DNA of 64,000 nucleotides from UBA4459 sp963776205 (GCA_963776205.1 CAVZLR010000001.1:496001-560000); one strand, 5' to 3'; shown: positions 36,771 to 47,983, counted from the first letter of the stretch. Notes: a model not told the origin generated them from the letters alone. Program-made: numbers and translations.

Positions 36771-37820
36771 ATGAGCACACAGGAAATCATTATTCTATTG
36801 GGATTTTTGCTGTTAATTATTATTATTCTGGCCATAGATATGGGTGTTTTCCATAAAAAAAACCACGAGGTAGGTTTTAAGGAATCACTTATATTTACAA
36901 CTATCTGGGTTAGTATTGCGCTGATTTTCTGGGGACTGATCCACTTCTATGGTGATTGGATACATGGGCCGGAAAATATGGTGCAACTTAAAGAGCTTGT
37001 AGCTAAATACAGCCATCCGATTACTTTAGTTGAAAATGATTTTGACGCATCACTACTGATTTACAAACAAAACCTGGGGCTTGAATTCATCACAGGTTAC
37101 ATTATTGAGTACACACTTTCCATTGATAATATATTTGTCATCCTGATGATTTTTTATTCATTTGGGGTGAAAAAGATATACTACCACCGGGTACTTTTCT
37201 GGGGAATTCTGGGAGCTATCGTCATGCGGTTTCTATTTATATTTATCAGTTCTGCACTGATTCAGCAATTTGCCTGGATACTCTATTTATTTGGAGCGTT
37301 GCTGCTGTTTACAGGTATTAAAATGTTTCTCGACAGGAATAAAAAAGAATCTATTGACACCAACAAACACCCGGTAATTGTTTTTTTATCAAGGTTTTTT
37401 GCTATTGATCGTGAGTATGATGGGCCGAAATTTTTTATTCGTAAAAATGAAAAATTACACCTGACAGGTTTATTTGTCGTGCTGATGGTAGTTGAGTTTT
37501 CAGATGTGATTTTCGCAGTCGATTCAGTGCCTGCCATTTTTTCAATCACCAAAGATCCTTTCATCGTTTATTTCTCCAATATTTTTGCCATCATTGGGCT
37601 GAGGTCTCTGTTCTTCCTGCTGATCAATGTAATTGAAAAATTCCGTTTCCTTAAAATTGGTCTATCTGCATTATTGGTTTTTATAGGCGCCAAAATGTTA
37701 TTGCATCATTATGTCGAAATAACGACCATTCAATCGTTAACAATTGTGCTGTGTATCCTTGTAATAAGTGTGGTGGTATCTGTTCTGATTCCTGCAAAAC
37801 CAGCCAAATCCAAAGTCTAA
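36771..37820 (+). CDS. TerC family integral membrane protein (Alx-like)
   Basis: The product has 349 residues with about nine transmembrane segments. The family motifs are YTLSIDNIFVILMIFYSFG and VVEFSDVIFAVDSVPAIFSI, whose acidic residues in the membrane suit metal ion transport. TerC/Alx proteins export manganese or calcium and supply metal to secreted enzymes. A soluble loop at about residues 65-90 is usual in the Alx subgroup. The gene's end overlaps that of the convergent meaB gene by four bases. Confidence 0.92.
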   Translation: MSTQEIIILLGFLLLIIIILAIDMGVFHKKNHEVGFKESLIFTTIWVSIALIFWGLIHFYGDWIHGPENMVQLKELVAKYSHPITLVENDFDASLLIYKQNLGLEFITGYIIEYTLSIDNIFVILMIFYSFGVKKIYYHRVLFWGILGAIVMRFLFIFISSALIQQFAWILYLFGALLLFTGIKMFLDRNKKESIDTNKHPVIVFLSRFFAIDREYDGPKFFIRKNEKLHLTGLFVVLMVVEFSDVIFAVDSVPAIFSITKDPFIVYFSNIFAIIGLRSLFFLLINVIEKFRFLKIGLSALLVFIGAKMLLHHYVEITTIQSLTIVLCILVISVVVSVLIPAKPAKSKV

Positions 37821-38920
37821 CGGTTTTTTAACTCTTCAGTATAGGTAGAAAGTAATAGTTGGGCAGCTTCATATGGATTGATTTCTGCATTTAGGATTTG
37901 CTGTTCGTATTGCTTTATTAATGGTTTTATGGTTTGTGAATTGAAGAAACCTGAAGTCAATCCCTGCTCAATACCCTCTTTTAAAATGCCGAGCGATTGT
38001 TCGTTTCTGAGTTTATTGAAATAGCCATTCCCCTTGCTCAGAGACATGAACTCTTCAATGGTTGCCCATACTTCACCCAATCCATTGTTGTAAAGTGCGG
38101 AAGCTGTCAATACTTTAGGTATCCATCCGTTAGGTAAAGCAGGAAAAAGGTGCAAGGCATTTTCGAATTCCCGTTTCGACAAATCTGCTTTTTTTATATT
38201 ATCACCATCAGCTTTATTGATCACGATCAGGTCGGCCATTTCCATGATACCGCGTTTAATTCCCTGTAATTCGTCACCGCCACCGGCCAGCATGAGCAAC
38301 AAAAAAAAGTCAACAATTTGTGAAACTGCGGTTTCCGACTGACCCACACCGACAGTTTCAATAATGATTATATCAAAACCAGCTGCTTCACAAAGGATAA
38401 CCGCTTCGCGCGTTGCCCTTGCCACACCACCCAATGTTCCTGAACTAGCAGAAGGTCTAATGAAAGCTGCATTATTTGTCGACAAGGCTTCCATCCGTGT
38501 TTTATCGCCCAGTATACTGCCTTTGGTGCGCGTGCTGCTTGGGTCAATAGCTAATACCGCGATTCGATGTCTTTTTTCGATGAGGTTTAATCCAAACGAT
38601 TCGATGAAAGTACTTTTTCCGGCTCCGGGTATACCTGTTATTCCGAGTCTGATTGAATTTCCAGCATGTGGCAGGCACCGATTAATCAGTTGTCGTGCTA
38701 TCTCAGCATCATCTGCTAGTGAACTTTCAATCAGTGTAATAGCCCTTCCCAACATTGACCGGTCATGGTTCAGAATCCCCTGATATAAGTTATCTAGCGT
38801 AGGCTTAACCTTTTTAAACTTTTGCAGGCCTTCAGATAAAGACGGGTTCAGCTGGGAAGGCTGATCTATTCCCTTTTGAACATGTAACGCGCTCTTTTCC
38901 GGATTCTTTTTTGTCATCAT
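37817..38920 (-). CDS. meaB: Methylmalonyl-CoA mutase-associated GTPase MeaB
   Basis: This G3E-type GTPase loads and protects the B12 cofactor of methylmalonyl-CoA mutase. Walker A is GIPGAGKST and Walker B-like is IIIIETVGVGQSE. The guanine specificity motif is NKADGDN, and a dimerisation helix lies at the C-terminus. The start is ATG 38920 (MMTKKNPEK), because the -7 box at 38936 excludes the longer frame. The mutase genes are not in the window, although meaB usually lies next to them. Confidence 0.92.
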   Translation of the reverse strand: MMTKKNPEKSALHVQKGIDQPSQLNPSLSEGLQKFKKVKPTLDNLYQGILNHDRSMLGRAITLIESSLADDAEIARQLINRCLPHAGNSIRLGITGIPGAGKSTFIESFGLNLIEKRHRIAVLAIDPSSTRTKGSILGDKTRMEALSTNNAAFIRPSASSGTLGGVARATREAVILCEAAGFDIIIIETVGVGQSETAVSQIVDFFLLLMLAGGGDELQGIKRGIMEMADLIVINKADGDNIKKADLSKREFENALHLFPALPNGWIPKVLTASALYNNGLGEVWATIEEFMSLSKGNGYFNKLRNEQSLGILKEGIEQGLTSGFFNSQTIKPLIKQYEQQILNAEINPYEAAQLLLSTYTEELKNR

Positions 38921-38935
38921 GTACGACCTTTCATG

Positions 38936-38943
38936 CAAAGATA
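38936..38943 (-). promoter_or_regulatory. -7 promoter box of meaB
   Basis: On the minus strand TATCTTTG matches the consensus exactly, 16 bases before the start at 38920. Confidence 0.55.
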
Positions 38944-39059
38944 TGGAAAAGGAGTAGCTGTCAATCCAGCGATTTCCTTATTTCAGCATAAAATATCATA
39001 TTCAATTAAATAAATATTACATTTACCTGTTCAATTTATTTCCACTTAACACCAATGAG

Positions 39060-40844
39060 ATGACCAAGATAACCCGGACCTTTGACGTTCTGACAAATGC
39101 TGAAGAGCATTTTAATTATGATGTTGCCCTTTCCGTGAAAAGGAATGGAAAATGGGAAAATTTCAGCACAGTTAATTACAGAAAACAAGTAGACAATTTC
39201 AGCTTGGGCTTGCTGGCCATGGGATTTAAAAAAGGCGATAAAATTGCTTCTGTAACCAATAACCGTCCTGAATGGAATTTCATTGATTTTGGTATGTCAC
39301 AAATCGGATGTGTACATGTAGGAATTTATCCAACGATCAGTGAAACTGAATTTCTGCATATCCTGTCACATTCTGATGCAAAAATCCTTATTGTTTCAAG
39401 TTTTGAATTATATGAAAAATTAAAGCCTGTTTTTGACAAAACTGAAAATCTGAAGGAGATCTATACATTTGATAAAATAGATGGCGCTAAAAACTGGAAA
39501 GAAATATGCGATTTAGGGATTTCGAAGGATAAAGAATTAAGGCCAATGCTTGAAAAGCGCCGGGATGATGTACAACCAGATGACTTGCTGACCCTGATAT
39601 ATACATCAGGCACAACAGGCTTATCAAAAGGAGTAATGTTGACGCATAAGAATGTGGTGAGTAACTTTTTAATGGCTTTTCAGTTTGCTACATATCTGAA
39701 TCCTGGAGATCGGGCTTTGAGTTTTTTACCTCTTTCACATATACTTGAGCGCGTTGGAAATTATGTTTGGCAGGCAAAGGGTCTTGTGCTGTATTATGCC
39801 GAAAGCCTTGAAACCATTGGTGATAACATGAAAGAGATTAAGGTGAATACATTTATCACGGTTCCCAGGGTATTTGAAAAAGTATATGATAAGATCATCA
39901 ATAAGGGCAGGGAGCTGCCGTTTATAAAGAAGATGATCTTTTTCTGGGCAGTGAAAGTTGGAGATAAATACGATCCTGATCCTAAAAAAAGGAGTGCCAT
40001 TTACAATATGAAACTTGCGCTTGCCAACAAACTGATATTCAGTAAATGGCGGGAAGCGCTTGGTGGTGAGTTAAAAGGTGTTATTGCGGGCGGTGCAGCG
40101 TTACAGCCAAGGCTGGCCAGGATATTCTGGGCAGCGAAAATAATTGTACAGGAAGGATACGGACTTACGGAAACCTCACCTATCATTTCTGCTAATAATT
40201 CCTATTTTCCATTGATCAAATTTGGAAGTGTCGGGATTGTGCCCGAAGAAATTGACATCAAGATTGCAGAAGACGGTGAAATTTTGGTGAAAGGTGATAA
40301 CCTGATGAAAGGTTATTATAAAAGTCCGGAACTCACCAGCGAGGCTATTGATAAAGATGGTTGGTTTCATACAGGCGATATTGGCGAGCTGGACGAAAAC
40401 CGTATGCTGACGATTACCGACCGGAAAAAGGAGATATTCAAACTTTCGGGTGGAAAGTATGTTGCCCCGCAGCAAATTGAGAACAAATTCAAAGAGTCGC
40501 AGTTTATCGATCAGATAATAGTGATTGGAGAAAATGAAAAATTTACTGCAGCGATTATTGTTCCTGATTTTGTTTTTTTACATAACTGGTGTTTTCTGCA
40601 CAAGGTTAAATTTGTTGATAATACTGATTTGGTTAAACACCCGAAAATTTTGGAGAGATACCAGGAAGAGGTGGATAAATACAATGAATCGCTCGGACAG
40701 GTGTCAAAGATCAAAGTGTTTAAACTGGTGAGTGAAAGCTGGACCCCTGAAAGTGGTGATTTGTCGCCTACCCAAAAGCTAAAACGTAAGGTGATCATGA
40801 GCAAGTACAAAAAGCTTGTTGATAAAATTTACGAGAAGAGCTAG
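39060..40844 (+). CDS. Long-chain acyl-CoA ligase (AMP-forming)
   Basis: This adenylating enzyme activates fatty acids with ATP and CoA. The 594 residues contain the P-loop-like motif YTSGTTGLSKGVMLTHKN, the motif GYGLTETSP, WFHTGDIGEL and the hinge DRKKEIFKLSGGKYVAP. The C-terminal TQKLKRKVI carries the catalytic lysine region. The length and motifs match the long-chain FadD15/FACL-like group of Bacteroidota, used for recycling or degrading fatty acids. No signal peptide is present. Confidence 0.94.
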   Translation: MTKITRTFDVLTNAEEHFNYDVALSVKRNGKWENFSTVNYRKQVDNFSLGLLAMGFKKGDKIASVTNNRPEWNFIDFGMSQIGCVHVGIYPTISETEFLHILSHSDAKILIVSSFELYEKLKPVFDKTENLKEIYTFDKIDGAKNWKEICDLGISKDKELRPMLEKRRDDVQPDDLLTLIYTSGTTGLSKGVMLTHKNVVSNFLMAFQFATYLNPGDRALSFLPLSHILERVGNYVWQAKGLVLYYAESLETIGDNMKEIKVNTFITVPRVFEKVYDKIINKGRELPFIKKMIFFWAVKVGDKYDPDPKKRSAIYNMKLALANKLIFSKWREALGGELKGVIAGGAALQPRLARIFWAAKIIVQEGYGLTETSPIISANNSYFPLIKFGSVGIVPEEIDIKIAEDGEILVKGDNLMKGYYKSPELTSEAIDKDGWFHTGDIGELDENRMLTITDRKKEIFKLSGGKYVAPQQIENKFKESQFIDQIIVIGENEKFTAAIIVPDFVFLHNWCFLHKVKFVDNTDLVKHPKILERYQEEVDKYNESLGQVSKIKVFKLVSESWTPESGDLSPTQKLKRKVIMSKYKKLVDKIYEKS

Positions 40845-40876
40845 GTACGTAACACTTGTAAAATTTTCAAAAAGTA

Positions 40877-40884
40877 TAATTTTG
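40877..40884 (+). promoter_or_regulatory. -7 promoter box of tRNA-Lys
   Basis: TAATTTTG matches the consensus exactly, 11 bases before the mature tRNA 5' end. Confidence 0.65.
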
Positions 40885-40895
40885 CAATTGAATTA

Positions 40896-40968
<73 letters not shown>

Positions 40969-41013
40969 CTTTTAACGAAAATCAAAATAGCAGCCACTAA
41001 TCGCAGAAAAAGC

Positions 41014-42492
41014 CTATATAGGCATTCCAAACCTGATAAAAAATCCGTTTGTTCCAATGGAGGTAAATGCGTACTCAAAGCGAAGCACCAGGTCATAATA
41101 GGTCACAAAATCCAACCCAAGTCCCCAGCTGTATAACATCTTATTGTTATATGGATTGTCTTCAGTAAATTTATTTGTCACATAACCTGCATCAGCAAAC
41201 AGGTTAAGATAAAATGCATACTGAAGTGCTTTGAACTTGCTACCTTTCTGGTCTTCTTTCACTTTCCTTTTGTTTGGCTTAACCAACACGTATTTGAGGT
41301 TATTTCGCGTGTAGTACATTGCATCACCTTTCAAAGTGAATAAGTCGAACCCTCTTATATAATCATCCTTATCCGTCATGTTCATTTGATAGTAGTATGG
41401 ACGGCCTTCTCCTGATGAATTTTCAAGTTTTACCATTTCTGCCACATACCATCTCTCACTTAACTTCTGATAAAACCGAAAATCAATACCGTAATAAAAG
41501 TAGTCCACATCTTTACTAATAAACCCCAACCCTTGTTTGTTAATGAATGCTTTCATGTGATTTCCATAGAGTGGATAGGATTTGCTGTTTCTGGTATCAT
41601 AAGTGTAATCAGCATAAACTGAAAAAGAATTGTTGGTTTTTTTCTGTTTCGCGAGAAAGTTTGTATCAAGTGAATACAGTGTATCAGAGACCTGCACCCA
41701 TTCACCAGTTAATTTGACATTAATATAATTATATAGTCCGGTTCGAAATTTAAACTTAGCCCCGTATATAAAATTTTGAAACGAATTGTCGTCATACAAC
41801 ATTTGCCTTTTGTTTTCCAATGAGCCATACTCAACTGTATATAAATTTTGATAGGCTGCAACAAAGGTTACGCCAGTTTTTTTTCCATGACCAATCCATG
41901 GTATTCGGTAACCGAAAAGTGCCGCATATGATTTTCCTACATATCCGGCAACTGACATTTGCTGACTTGTACCAAAGAGGTTATTATGGCTGAAAAACAA
42001 ACCCATGCTTACATCTGAAATATCAGGATCACGTATCCACTCATTAAAGTTAGGTGCGTTCAGTTTCACTACCGGAAAAATCCACCAGTAATGGCGTTCA
42101 GTCACTTCAATCAAAAGCTTGTAAACATTATCTTCTGTCTGTTCAATACCTAAATCGACGGTCATAAACAGCTTGGTATTAATAATGTTTTCGCGGCTAT
42201 AATGTAAACGCAAAAGAAGTTCGCTTGAGTCACCTACAGCTTTTCTTTTTTGCATACCAAAGGACTTACTTTTATTATCAATTGTGTTAAGAGTGTCTCC
42301 TATTTTAAAATCCAGCTCTCGTGTGATTATAAAATCTTTTGTCAGCTTATTACCTGATACTTCTACACTATCTATAATAATCTCATCAAACTGTATACTT
42401 TCTGGGAGCTTAACTTTTCCGTCTTCATTTTGTGCCATAATCTGTCCCAAAAAGCAAATACAAAACACAGTGATGATATATATTCTCTTCAT
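41014..42492 (-). CDS. Omp85-superfamily outer membrane protein (BamA/TamA-like)
   Basis: A signal peptide (IYIITVFCICFLGQIMAQ) is followed by one POTRA-like domain at about residues 38-130 (IIIDSVEVSGNKLTKDFIIT, GDTLN). From about residue 180 a 16-strand-type barrel follows, with SVYADYTYDTRNSKSYPLYG, FISKDVDYFYYGIDF, IRGFD near the lid and the terminal strand GTNGFFIRFGMPI. With 492 residues and one POTRA it is far smaller than BamA. It may insert proteins or lipids into the outer membrane; the exact substrate is unknown. Confidence 0.87.
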   Translation of the reverse strand: MKRIYIITVFCICFLGQIMAQNEDGKVKLPESIQFDEIIIDSVEVSGNKLTKDFIITRELDFKIGDTLNTIDNKSKSFGMQKRKAVGDSSELLLRLHYSRENIINTKLFMTVDLGIEQTEDNVYKLLIEVTERHYWWIFPVVKLNAPNFNEWIRDPDISDVSMGLFFSHNNLFGTSQQMSVAGYVGKSYAALFGYRIPWIGHGKKTGVTFVAAYQNLYTVEYGSLENKRQMLYDDNSFQNFIYGAKFKFRTGLYNYINVKLTGEWVQVSDTLYSLDTNFLAKQKKTNNSFSVYADYTYDTRNSKSYPLYGNHMKAFINKQGLGFISKDVDYFYYGIDFRFYQKLSERWYVAEMVKLENSSGEGRPYYYQMNMTDKDDYIRGFDLFTLKGDAMYYTRNNLKYVLVKPNKRKVKEDQKGSKFKALQYAFYLNLFADAGYVTNKFTEDNPYNNKMLYSWGLGLDFVTYYDLVLRFEYAFTSIGTNGFFIRFGMPI

Positions 42493-42860
42493 TCTAACGT
42501 AAATTTTTTATTTGAATAAGCTTCAATCAATAACAAATATATAAGAACGAATATAAGGATATCCTATTAACTCTTCATTATTCAAAATATACTTAATAAT
42601 AGGTATATGTGTATATTCAAAAAAATGAACTGTTTTGTGCTGATGGAATTGCATATTACTGAAACTCTTAATTTAAAAATAATAACCAGGATTCTTTCAT
42701 CATTTCTTCCAATATTAGGAATATGAAAATAGCATTAAAATGACCGGTTCTGTGATATAATAGGAATTTTCAATACTTCAACTGATTTATTATCTGAAGA
42801 TAAATAGTTATGATAAGAAATTTGCAATCAGCAGTTCTATTATATCTTTAAAAAACCTTG
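42493..42860. other. Intergenic region, AT-rich, no gene seen
   Basis: This lies between two divergent outer membrane protein genes. It is very AT-rich with scattered short ORFs and none of recognisable type. The only clear signal is the promoter box at 42861. Confidence 0.5.
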
Positions 42861-42868
42861 TATATTTG
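42861..42868 (+). promoter_or_regulatory. -7 promoter box of the receptor-like gene
   Basis: TATATTTG matches the consensus exactly, 49 bases before ATG 42917. Confidence 0.55.
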
Positions 42869-42916
42869 ACTTTCCAATTAAACAACAAAACCAATAACAG
42901 CTTTTTTCGTTTATAA

Positions 42917-45326
42917 ATGAGGAATATACTTTTAGTTGTTTTTGTATTCTTATTTACTTTTTCTCTTTTTGCCGACAACCCGGACAAGAAGGGTGTAATT
43001 AAAGGTGTAATCCGCGATTCCTTAACAAGCCAACCCGTTGAGTTTGCCACCGTTGCCATCTATAAATCAAATGACCACACATTGATTGACGGCGCTATCA
43101 CAGGTGCAATGGGAGATTTTAAAATTTCCAAACTTGAAGATGGCAATTATGATATTGAAATTACTTTTATCGGGTATAAACCAAAACGCTTAAAAAATAT
43201 TTTTATATCTGGAAATAATGATGTTGACCTGAATGATATTTTCATTAGCATGACTGCTGAAAACCTCAAAGAAATTGAAATAACTGCAGGTGTACCTTCC
43301 ATTGAGTATCAAATAGACAGAAAAGTAATACATGTCGACAAACAAATCACAGCAACTGCTGGCACAGCGGTTGATATTCTCGAATCTGTCCCTTCAGTGA
43401 GTGTAGATATAGATGGGAATGTTACACTTCGGGGCAGTTCAGGCTTTACTGTTTTAATTGACGGAAAACCTACTATTCTTGAACCCAACGACGTACTGCA
43501 ACAAATACCCGCTTCTGCCATCGAAGATATTGAAATAATTACCAACCCTTCAGCAAAATACGACCCTGACGGTACTGCTGGCATCATCAATATCATCATG
43601 AAAAAAATCAAACTGGAAGGGTTTAATGGCATCATTGATGCCAATGCGGGCATTTATGGCAACTATGGTGGTGATTTTCTTTTTAACTATCGCAAAAATG
43701 CTGTAAACCTTTATCTTGGCGCTGATTACAACAAACGTTCTGATCCGGGAACATCAGAATATGAGCGATCAACTATTGATACGGTAGCTGGAAATTCAAC
43801 ATATACGACAGCAGATGGTGATTTTGAAAGTATCAGATTATCATGGCAGGCCAGGGGAGGTATTGAAATTGATGCCAGCAAAAATGATTATTTCAATTTA
43901 GGATTCAGGTACGGGCATCGTGAAAGAACAGGAACAACCTCTCGAAACTACGACGAATGGGTAGAACCAGGAAATATTCACAACCCATATATTAGTAACG
44001 AAGACTCAGAAAGGGGTGGAGATTTCTATTCAGCTACCCTCGATTACAGGCATACTTTCAATAAAAAAGGACATAATTTGTCAGCTCAGTTTATTTACGA
44101 TCACCGGGAGTCGAAAGAGATGAATACCAATGAATTGCTCGACACAAATAATATGATCCAAAGTGCACAAAAGACTACTGAAGACGGTCCTGCAGATCGA
44201 TTTCGTATACAGTTAGATTATACCTTGCCCATCGGAGAGAATGACAAATTTGAAGCTGGGTATCAAAACCGTATTGGTCAGTCGGAAGATGCTAATGACC
44301 TGTATAATTATGATATTGACTCCGGTTTTGTTTTGATACCTGAATATAGCAACTCTACCCAATACGATCAAAACATCCATGCCATCTATGCGATGTATGC
44401 TGGCGAAGTAAAAAAATTCGGCTACCAACTGGGGCTGCGTGGTGAATATACATATCGGTATATGGAGTTGTTAAAAACTGGTGAATCGTACACGCTCGAC
44501 AGGATGGATTATTTTCCTACAATCCATTTATCATATAACTTGCCAAAAGACAATATGATGATGGCAAGTTATGCCCGGCGTATCGACAGACCTCGCGGTT
44601 GGTATCTTGAACCTTTCATTACCGTCCAGGATGCGTATAACCTTAGCCAGGGTAATCCGGAATTATTGCCTGAATATATTGACTCGTATGAACTCAATTA
44701 TCAAAAGAGATTTGATAAAGACTTTATGTCATTCGAAGCCTATTACCGTGTTACACACAATAAAATAGAGCGCGTGAGCAGCGTTTACGAAGAAAATATA
44801 TTGCTTCACACCTTTGAAAACGTGGGCAAAGATTACTCTCTAGGTGGTGAATTAATGATTGGAGTTGATTTTTTCAAATGGTGGCATGCCGACATCATGG
44901 GTAACTTATACTACTACCAGGTAAAAGGTGAGTTATACGATGAATCATTTGATAACACAGAGTTTAAACTGGGGGTCGCGTTTTAATAATTCTTTTAAAG
45001 TGGCAGAATTTACCAATATCCAATTAACAGGTAATTACATCAGTCCATCGGTATCGGCACAGGGAAAGCGTTATGGGTACTATGTGGTAAATGCTGCTGT
45101 GAAACAGGAATTCTTTAAAAGAAAACTTTCTCTCACACTCCAGGCCCGTGATTTATTTGGAACCGCGGTTTTTGAATCCATCAATGAAGGTCCTGACTTC
45201 AGTAATTATTTTTATGCGAAAAGAAAATCGCCCATGATTTCACTTTCTGTTTCTTACAGGATCAATAACTATAAAATAAAAAGAAATCCAACCAGCGAAG
45301 GATTCGAAACTGAAGAAGAATTCTAG
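42917..45326 (+). CDS. Outer membrane receptor with CarboxypepD_reg domain (TonB-dependent type, OMP_b-brl_3), one frameshift
   Basis: A signal peptide (VFVFLFTFSLFADN) leads into a CarboxypepD_reg-like beta-sandwich at about 28-115 (GVIKGVIRDSLTSQPVEFA). A plug domain follows (VDILESVPSVSVDIDGNVTL, VLIDGKPTILEPND, IEIITNPSAKYDPDGTAGII), then an OMP beta-brl_3 barrel (RIDRPRGWYLEPF, LSQGNPELLPEYIDSYELNY). The frame slips once around 44960: FDNTEFKL continues as NWGSRFNNSFKVAEF to the end SVSYRINNYKIKRNP. About 803 residues is normal. No TonB box is obvious. The cargo is unknown. Confidence 0.9.
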
Positions 45327-45394
45327 TAAAATTATGGATGTACTGTTATTCTTTTTTTCCAGCACGGTTCATTACCTTAACCAATTAATTCCAA

Positions 45395-45613
45395 CTATTT
45401 CCTTAACCTGATGCTTGTTCCTGTAAAGGATGCGTAAAATTCCTTTTCGGATTTTAAATTACTGAATTGAACATCAATTATATCCCCGTAAAACACTGCC
45501 ATTTGTGAGCATGTATCGCATGTGTCGTTAATTAGAGAAGGTCTGATCGTGATAGATATAGTAGTTAAACATACTATAACTATTAAGGCAATGGTGGTAA
45601 ATTTAGTACCCAT
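45395..45613 (-). CDS. Possible small secreted protein
   Basis: A 72-codon frame has a hydrophobic N-terminus (FTTIALIVIVCLTTISITI) and two cysteines close together (DTCDTC). It has an ATG start but no clear promoter or ribosome binding site. It resembles no family known to me and may be chance. Confidence 0.35.
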   Translation of the reverse strand: MGTKFTTIALIVIVCLTTISITIRPSLINDTCDTCSQMAVFYGDIIDVQFSNLKSEKEFYASFTGTSIRLRK

Positions 45614-45940
45614 AATGTGCGTTTAAGTGTAAATTACGTTGAACCAAACCTAACTTACATTTCTAAATACTCCTGTTAATTATTTGTTAGTTAACACTTT
45701 GTTAACATTATTATCAGTCTGGAAAAATTCCAGAACAGGAACTCCAAACATTTTTAATTCAATTTCTCTTAAATAGCTTTTTTTCAAAAAATATATGTTT
45801 TTTTAATGGCCTGATTTACTGCGTTTTTGAATATTATTTATGTTTTTTGTTTATCTTTTTTATTTATTTATTAAACAATAATGGGTTTCGGAATGTTTAT
45901 ATGCTGTAAACACTTAAACATAAATTAAAAATTGAATATC
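45614..45940. other. Long AT-rich leader region, no gene seen
   Basis: This is extremely T-rich sequence before the fasciclin gene. It must contain that gene's promoter, but no exact TAnnTTTG at a usual distance was picked out. No structured RNA was recognised. Confidence 0.4.
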
Positions 45941-46948
45941 ATGAAAACTATTAAAAAATTGAATTACGCAATTATGATAGCCTTAGCAGGCTTAATTATG
46001 TTCACATCATGTAAAAAAGACGATGATGTAACACCAGAACCTATGCCAGAAACTTCCAAAAGTATTGTTGAAATTGCAACAACTACTGACGACTTTAGTA
46101 TTTTAACAGAAGCATTAGTTAAAGCTGATCTTGTTACAGCATTACAAGGTGATGGCCCATATACTGTTTTCGCACCGACCAACTCAGCTTTTAACATGCT
46201 GTTTAATGAACTGGGCGTTAACGGAATCCAGGACATTCCCGCTGAAACTCTGAAACCTATCTTACTGTACCATGTTGTAGCTGCTGAAGCACAATCAACT
46301 GATATTACTACAGGTTACTATGAATCTTTAAATACCTTTTCTGCAGATAACCAGGCTGTCAAATTGTTTATAGAAACAGATAATCAAAAAGCGTTGAGCC
46401 GCGGTGCTGATGCTGAAACAGGTGAAATTAAAGCTAAAAGAGCACAAAGTGTTATGATCAATGGCGGCACATATGTTACAACACCTGATATTAAAGCTAC
46501 CAATGGCATCATTCACGTAATTGACAAAGTTTTACTGCCTCCAACAGTTGTTGACTTTGCCATCTCAAATCCATCATTCAGCATTTTAGTTGAAGCGGTT
46601 GTAAAAGCAGGTTTGGTAGATGCATTGAGCGCTGATGGCCCTTTCACAGTTTTTGCCCCGACAAATGAAGCATTTCAGGCCTTATTCGCTGAATTAAATG
46701 TTTCAGGTATCGCTGATCTTTCAGCAGAGGCGCTTACACCAATATTGTTATACCACGTATTGGGTGATAATGTGATTTCGTCAGAAGTTGCTAAAGGTAG
46801 TGTTCCTACTTTAAACACCGAAGCCATGATCGACATTGACATCATGAATGCAAAAGTAATGCTGAATGGAAATACCACGGTTATAGCTGTGGACGTGCAG
46901 GCTGCTAACGGTGTGATTCATGTAATTGACAAAGTACTACTCCCATAA
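45941..46948 (+). CDS. Fasciclin (FAS1) domain lipoprotein
   Basis: The 335-residue protein has a lipoprotein signal (IMFTSCKKDDD). Two FAS1 domains follow at about 42-200 and 207-335. Each has the H1 and H2 motifs: GPYTVFAPTNSAF and ILLYHVVAA in the first, GPFTVFAPTNEAF and ILLYHVLGD in the second. Both end with NGIIHVIDKVLLP or NGVIHVIDKVLLP. FAS1 domains mediate cell-surface adhesion. A strong terminator follows. Confidence 0.95.
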   Translation: MKTIKKLNYAIMIALAGLIMFTSCKKDDDVTPEPMPETSKSIVEIATTTDDFSILTEALVKADLVTALQGDGPYTVFAPTNSAFNMLFNELGVNGIQDIPAETLKPILLYHVVAAEAQSTDITTGYYESLNTFSADNQAVKLFIETDNQKALSRGADAETGEIKAKRAQSVMINGGTYVTTPDIKATNGIIHVIDKVLLPPTVVDFAISNPSFSILVEAVVKAGLVDALSADGPFTVFAPTNEAFQALFAELNVSGIADLSAEALTPILLYHVLGDNVISSEVAKGSVPTLNTEAMIDIDIMNAKVMLNGNTTVIAVDVQAANGVIHVIDKVLLP

Positions 46949-46973
46949 ACTTTTCATAGGTTTGTTTTTGGTT

Positions 46974-47006
46974 GGGCCATCTTCTCCGGAAGGTGGCTCT
47001 TTTTTT
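46974..47006. terminator. Terminator behind the fasciclin gene
   Basis: GGGCCATCTTC pairs with GAAGGTGGCTC (two G-U type pairs) around TCCG, followed by seven T. The stop of the convergent cyanophycinase-like gene lies at its right edge. Confidence 0.72.
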
Positions 47007-47894
47007 ATTCAATTACTTTTCTTTCTCTCAAATTATATTTTCTTCCAGCACCCAGCAAATAAAATCTTTCGCTGCCTTCAGGTAATACTTCAATTTCAGG
47101 CCGCTCAACCAACCAGTCTTTTTTATCTCTGATAAACCGGCACATAGTTCCATCATACACGGCAACAAAACTCTCACCAATTACTTCAAACTGTTCGCCA
47201 TGCACAACTATGGCTGTATTTTCATCAAGGCCGATGCCGAGCAATTCAGGATGCGCTTCCAGTATTTCAAATATATCAAACTGCCTGTTCAATGCCAGCA
47301 GGTGCTGATCGATGGCACAATTGGTAATAAACCCAAGCCCTTCCTCATGATCGCCCATCATCACTACATTTGTTTTTGTATCACCCCGTACCAGGTAGGA
47401 TCCCTGAATAGAGGCTCCTGCTGAACTGCCACCAATAACACCTCCCCTGTCAAGTAAATCGAATAATTCCTCATGGGTTTTTGTGTCCAGGTACGAATCA
47501 GCCAGCCGCCACTGCCTTCCACCAGCTGAACCAAACACCTCCAGCTTGTCTGAATGGGGGCAAAAAATTCTTCAGAATTTGCTTCTTCACGGTTCCTGGT
47601 ATGTAATACTTTTATGTCATTAAATCCATGTTGTTGGAACCTCTCTTTGGTTTTTTCAATACCATTTTGTTCAATCAAAAATTCATCATTTCCTGCCGTT
47701 GGAATTATCACAATCGGAGCGTCCGGACCTCCTGCCAACTCCATGAATCGGGCATAAATGGAAGTATCAGTCAAGCTTCCCCCAACAATAATGAGGTGTC
47801 CATTTCGCGGGCCGCTTGTTATCACTTTTTGACTGTCCTGAGCATAACCCAGCTGGGTCATTATCAATATTAAAATGAAAGGAAATAATTTCAT
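47005..47894 (-). CDS. Cyanophycinase-like S51 family serine hydrolase, secreted, frameshifted
   Basis: A signal peptide starts at ATG 47894 (MKLFPFILILIMTQLGYAQ). The N-terminal part has GHLIIVGGSLTDTSIYARF and PIVIIPTAGNDEF. Near 47540 two slips lie close together (AGGVWFS, then GGRQWRLADSYLDT). The second half carries the nucleophile motif VIGGSSAGASIQG and the family's LGLDENTA-like stretch (GIGLDENTAIVVHG). S51 enzymes cleave cyanophycin or beta-aspartyl dipeptides. No cyanophycin synthetase gene is nearby, so dipeptide hydrolysis is likelier. The family members are often secreted, as here. Confidence 0.87.
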
Positions 47895-47983
47895 AATGTA
47901 CAATTTTACGGAAGCTCTAAAGTAAAGAAATTAGTTATTCCGTAGCTATCCCCTCACCTCAGTGTGACTTTGCGCTTTTTTAC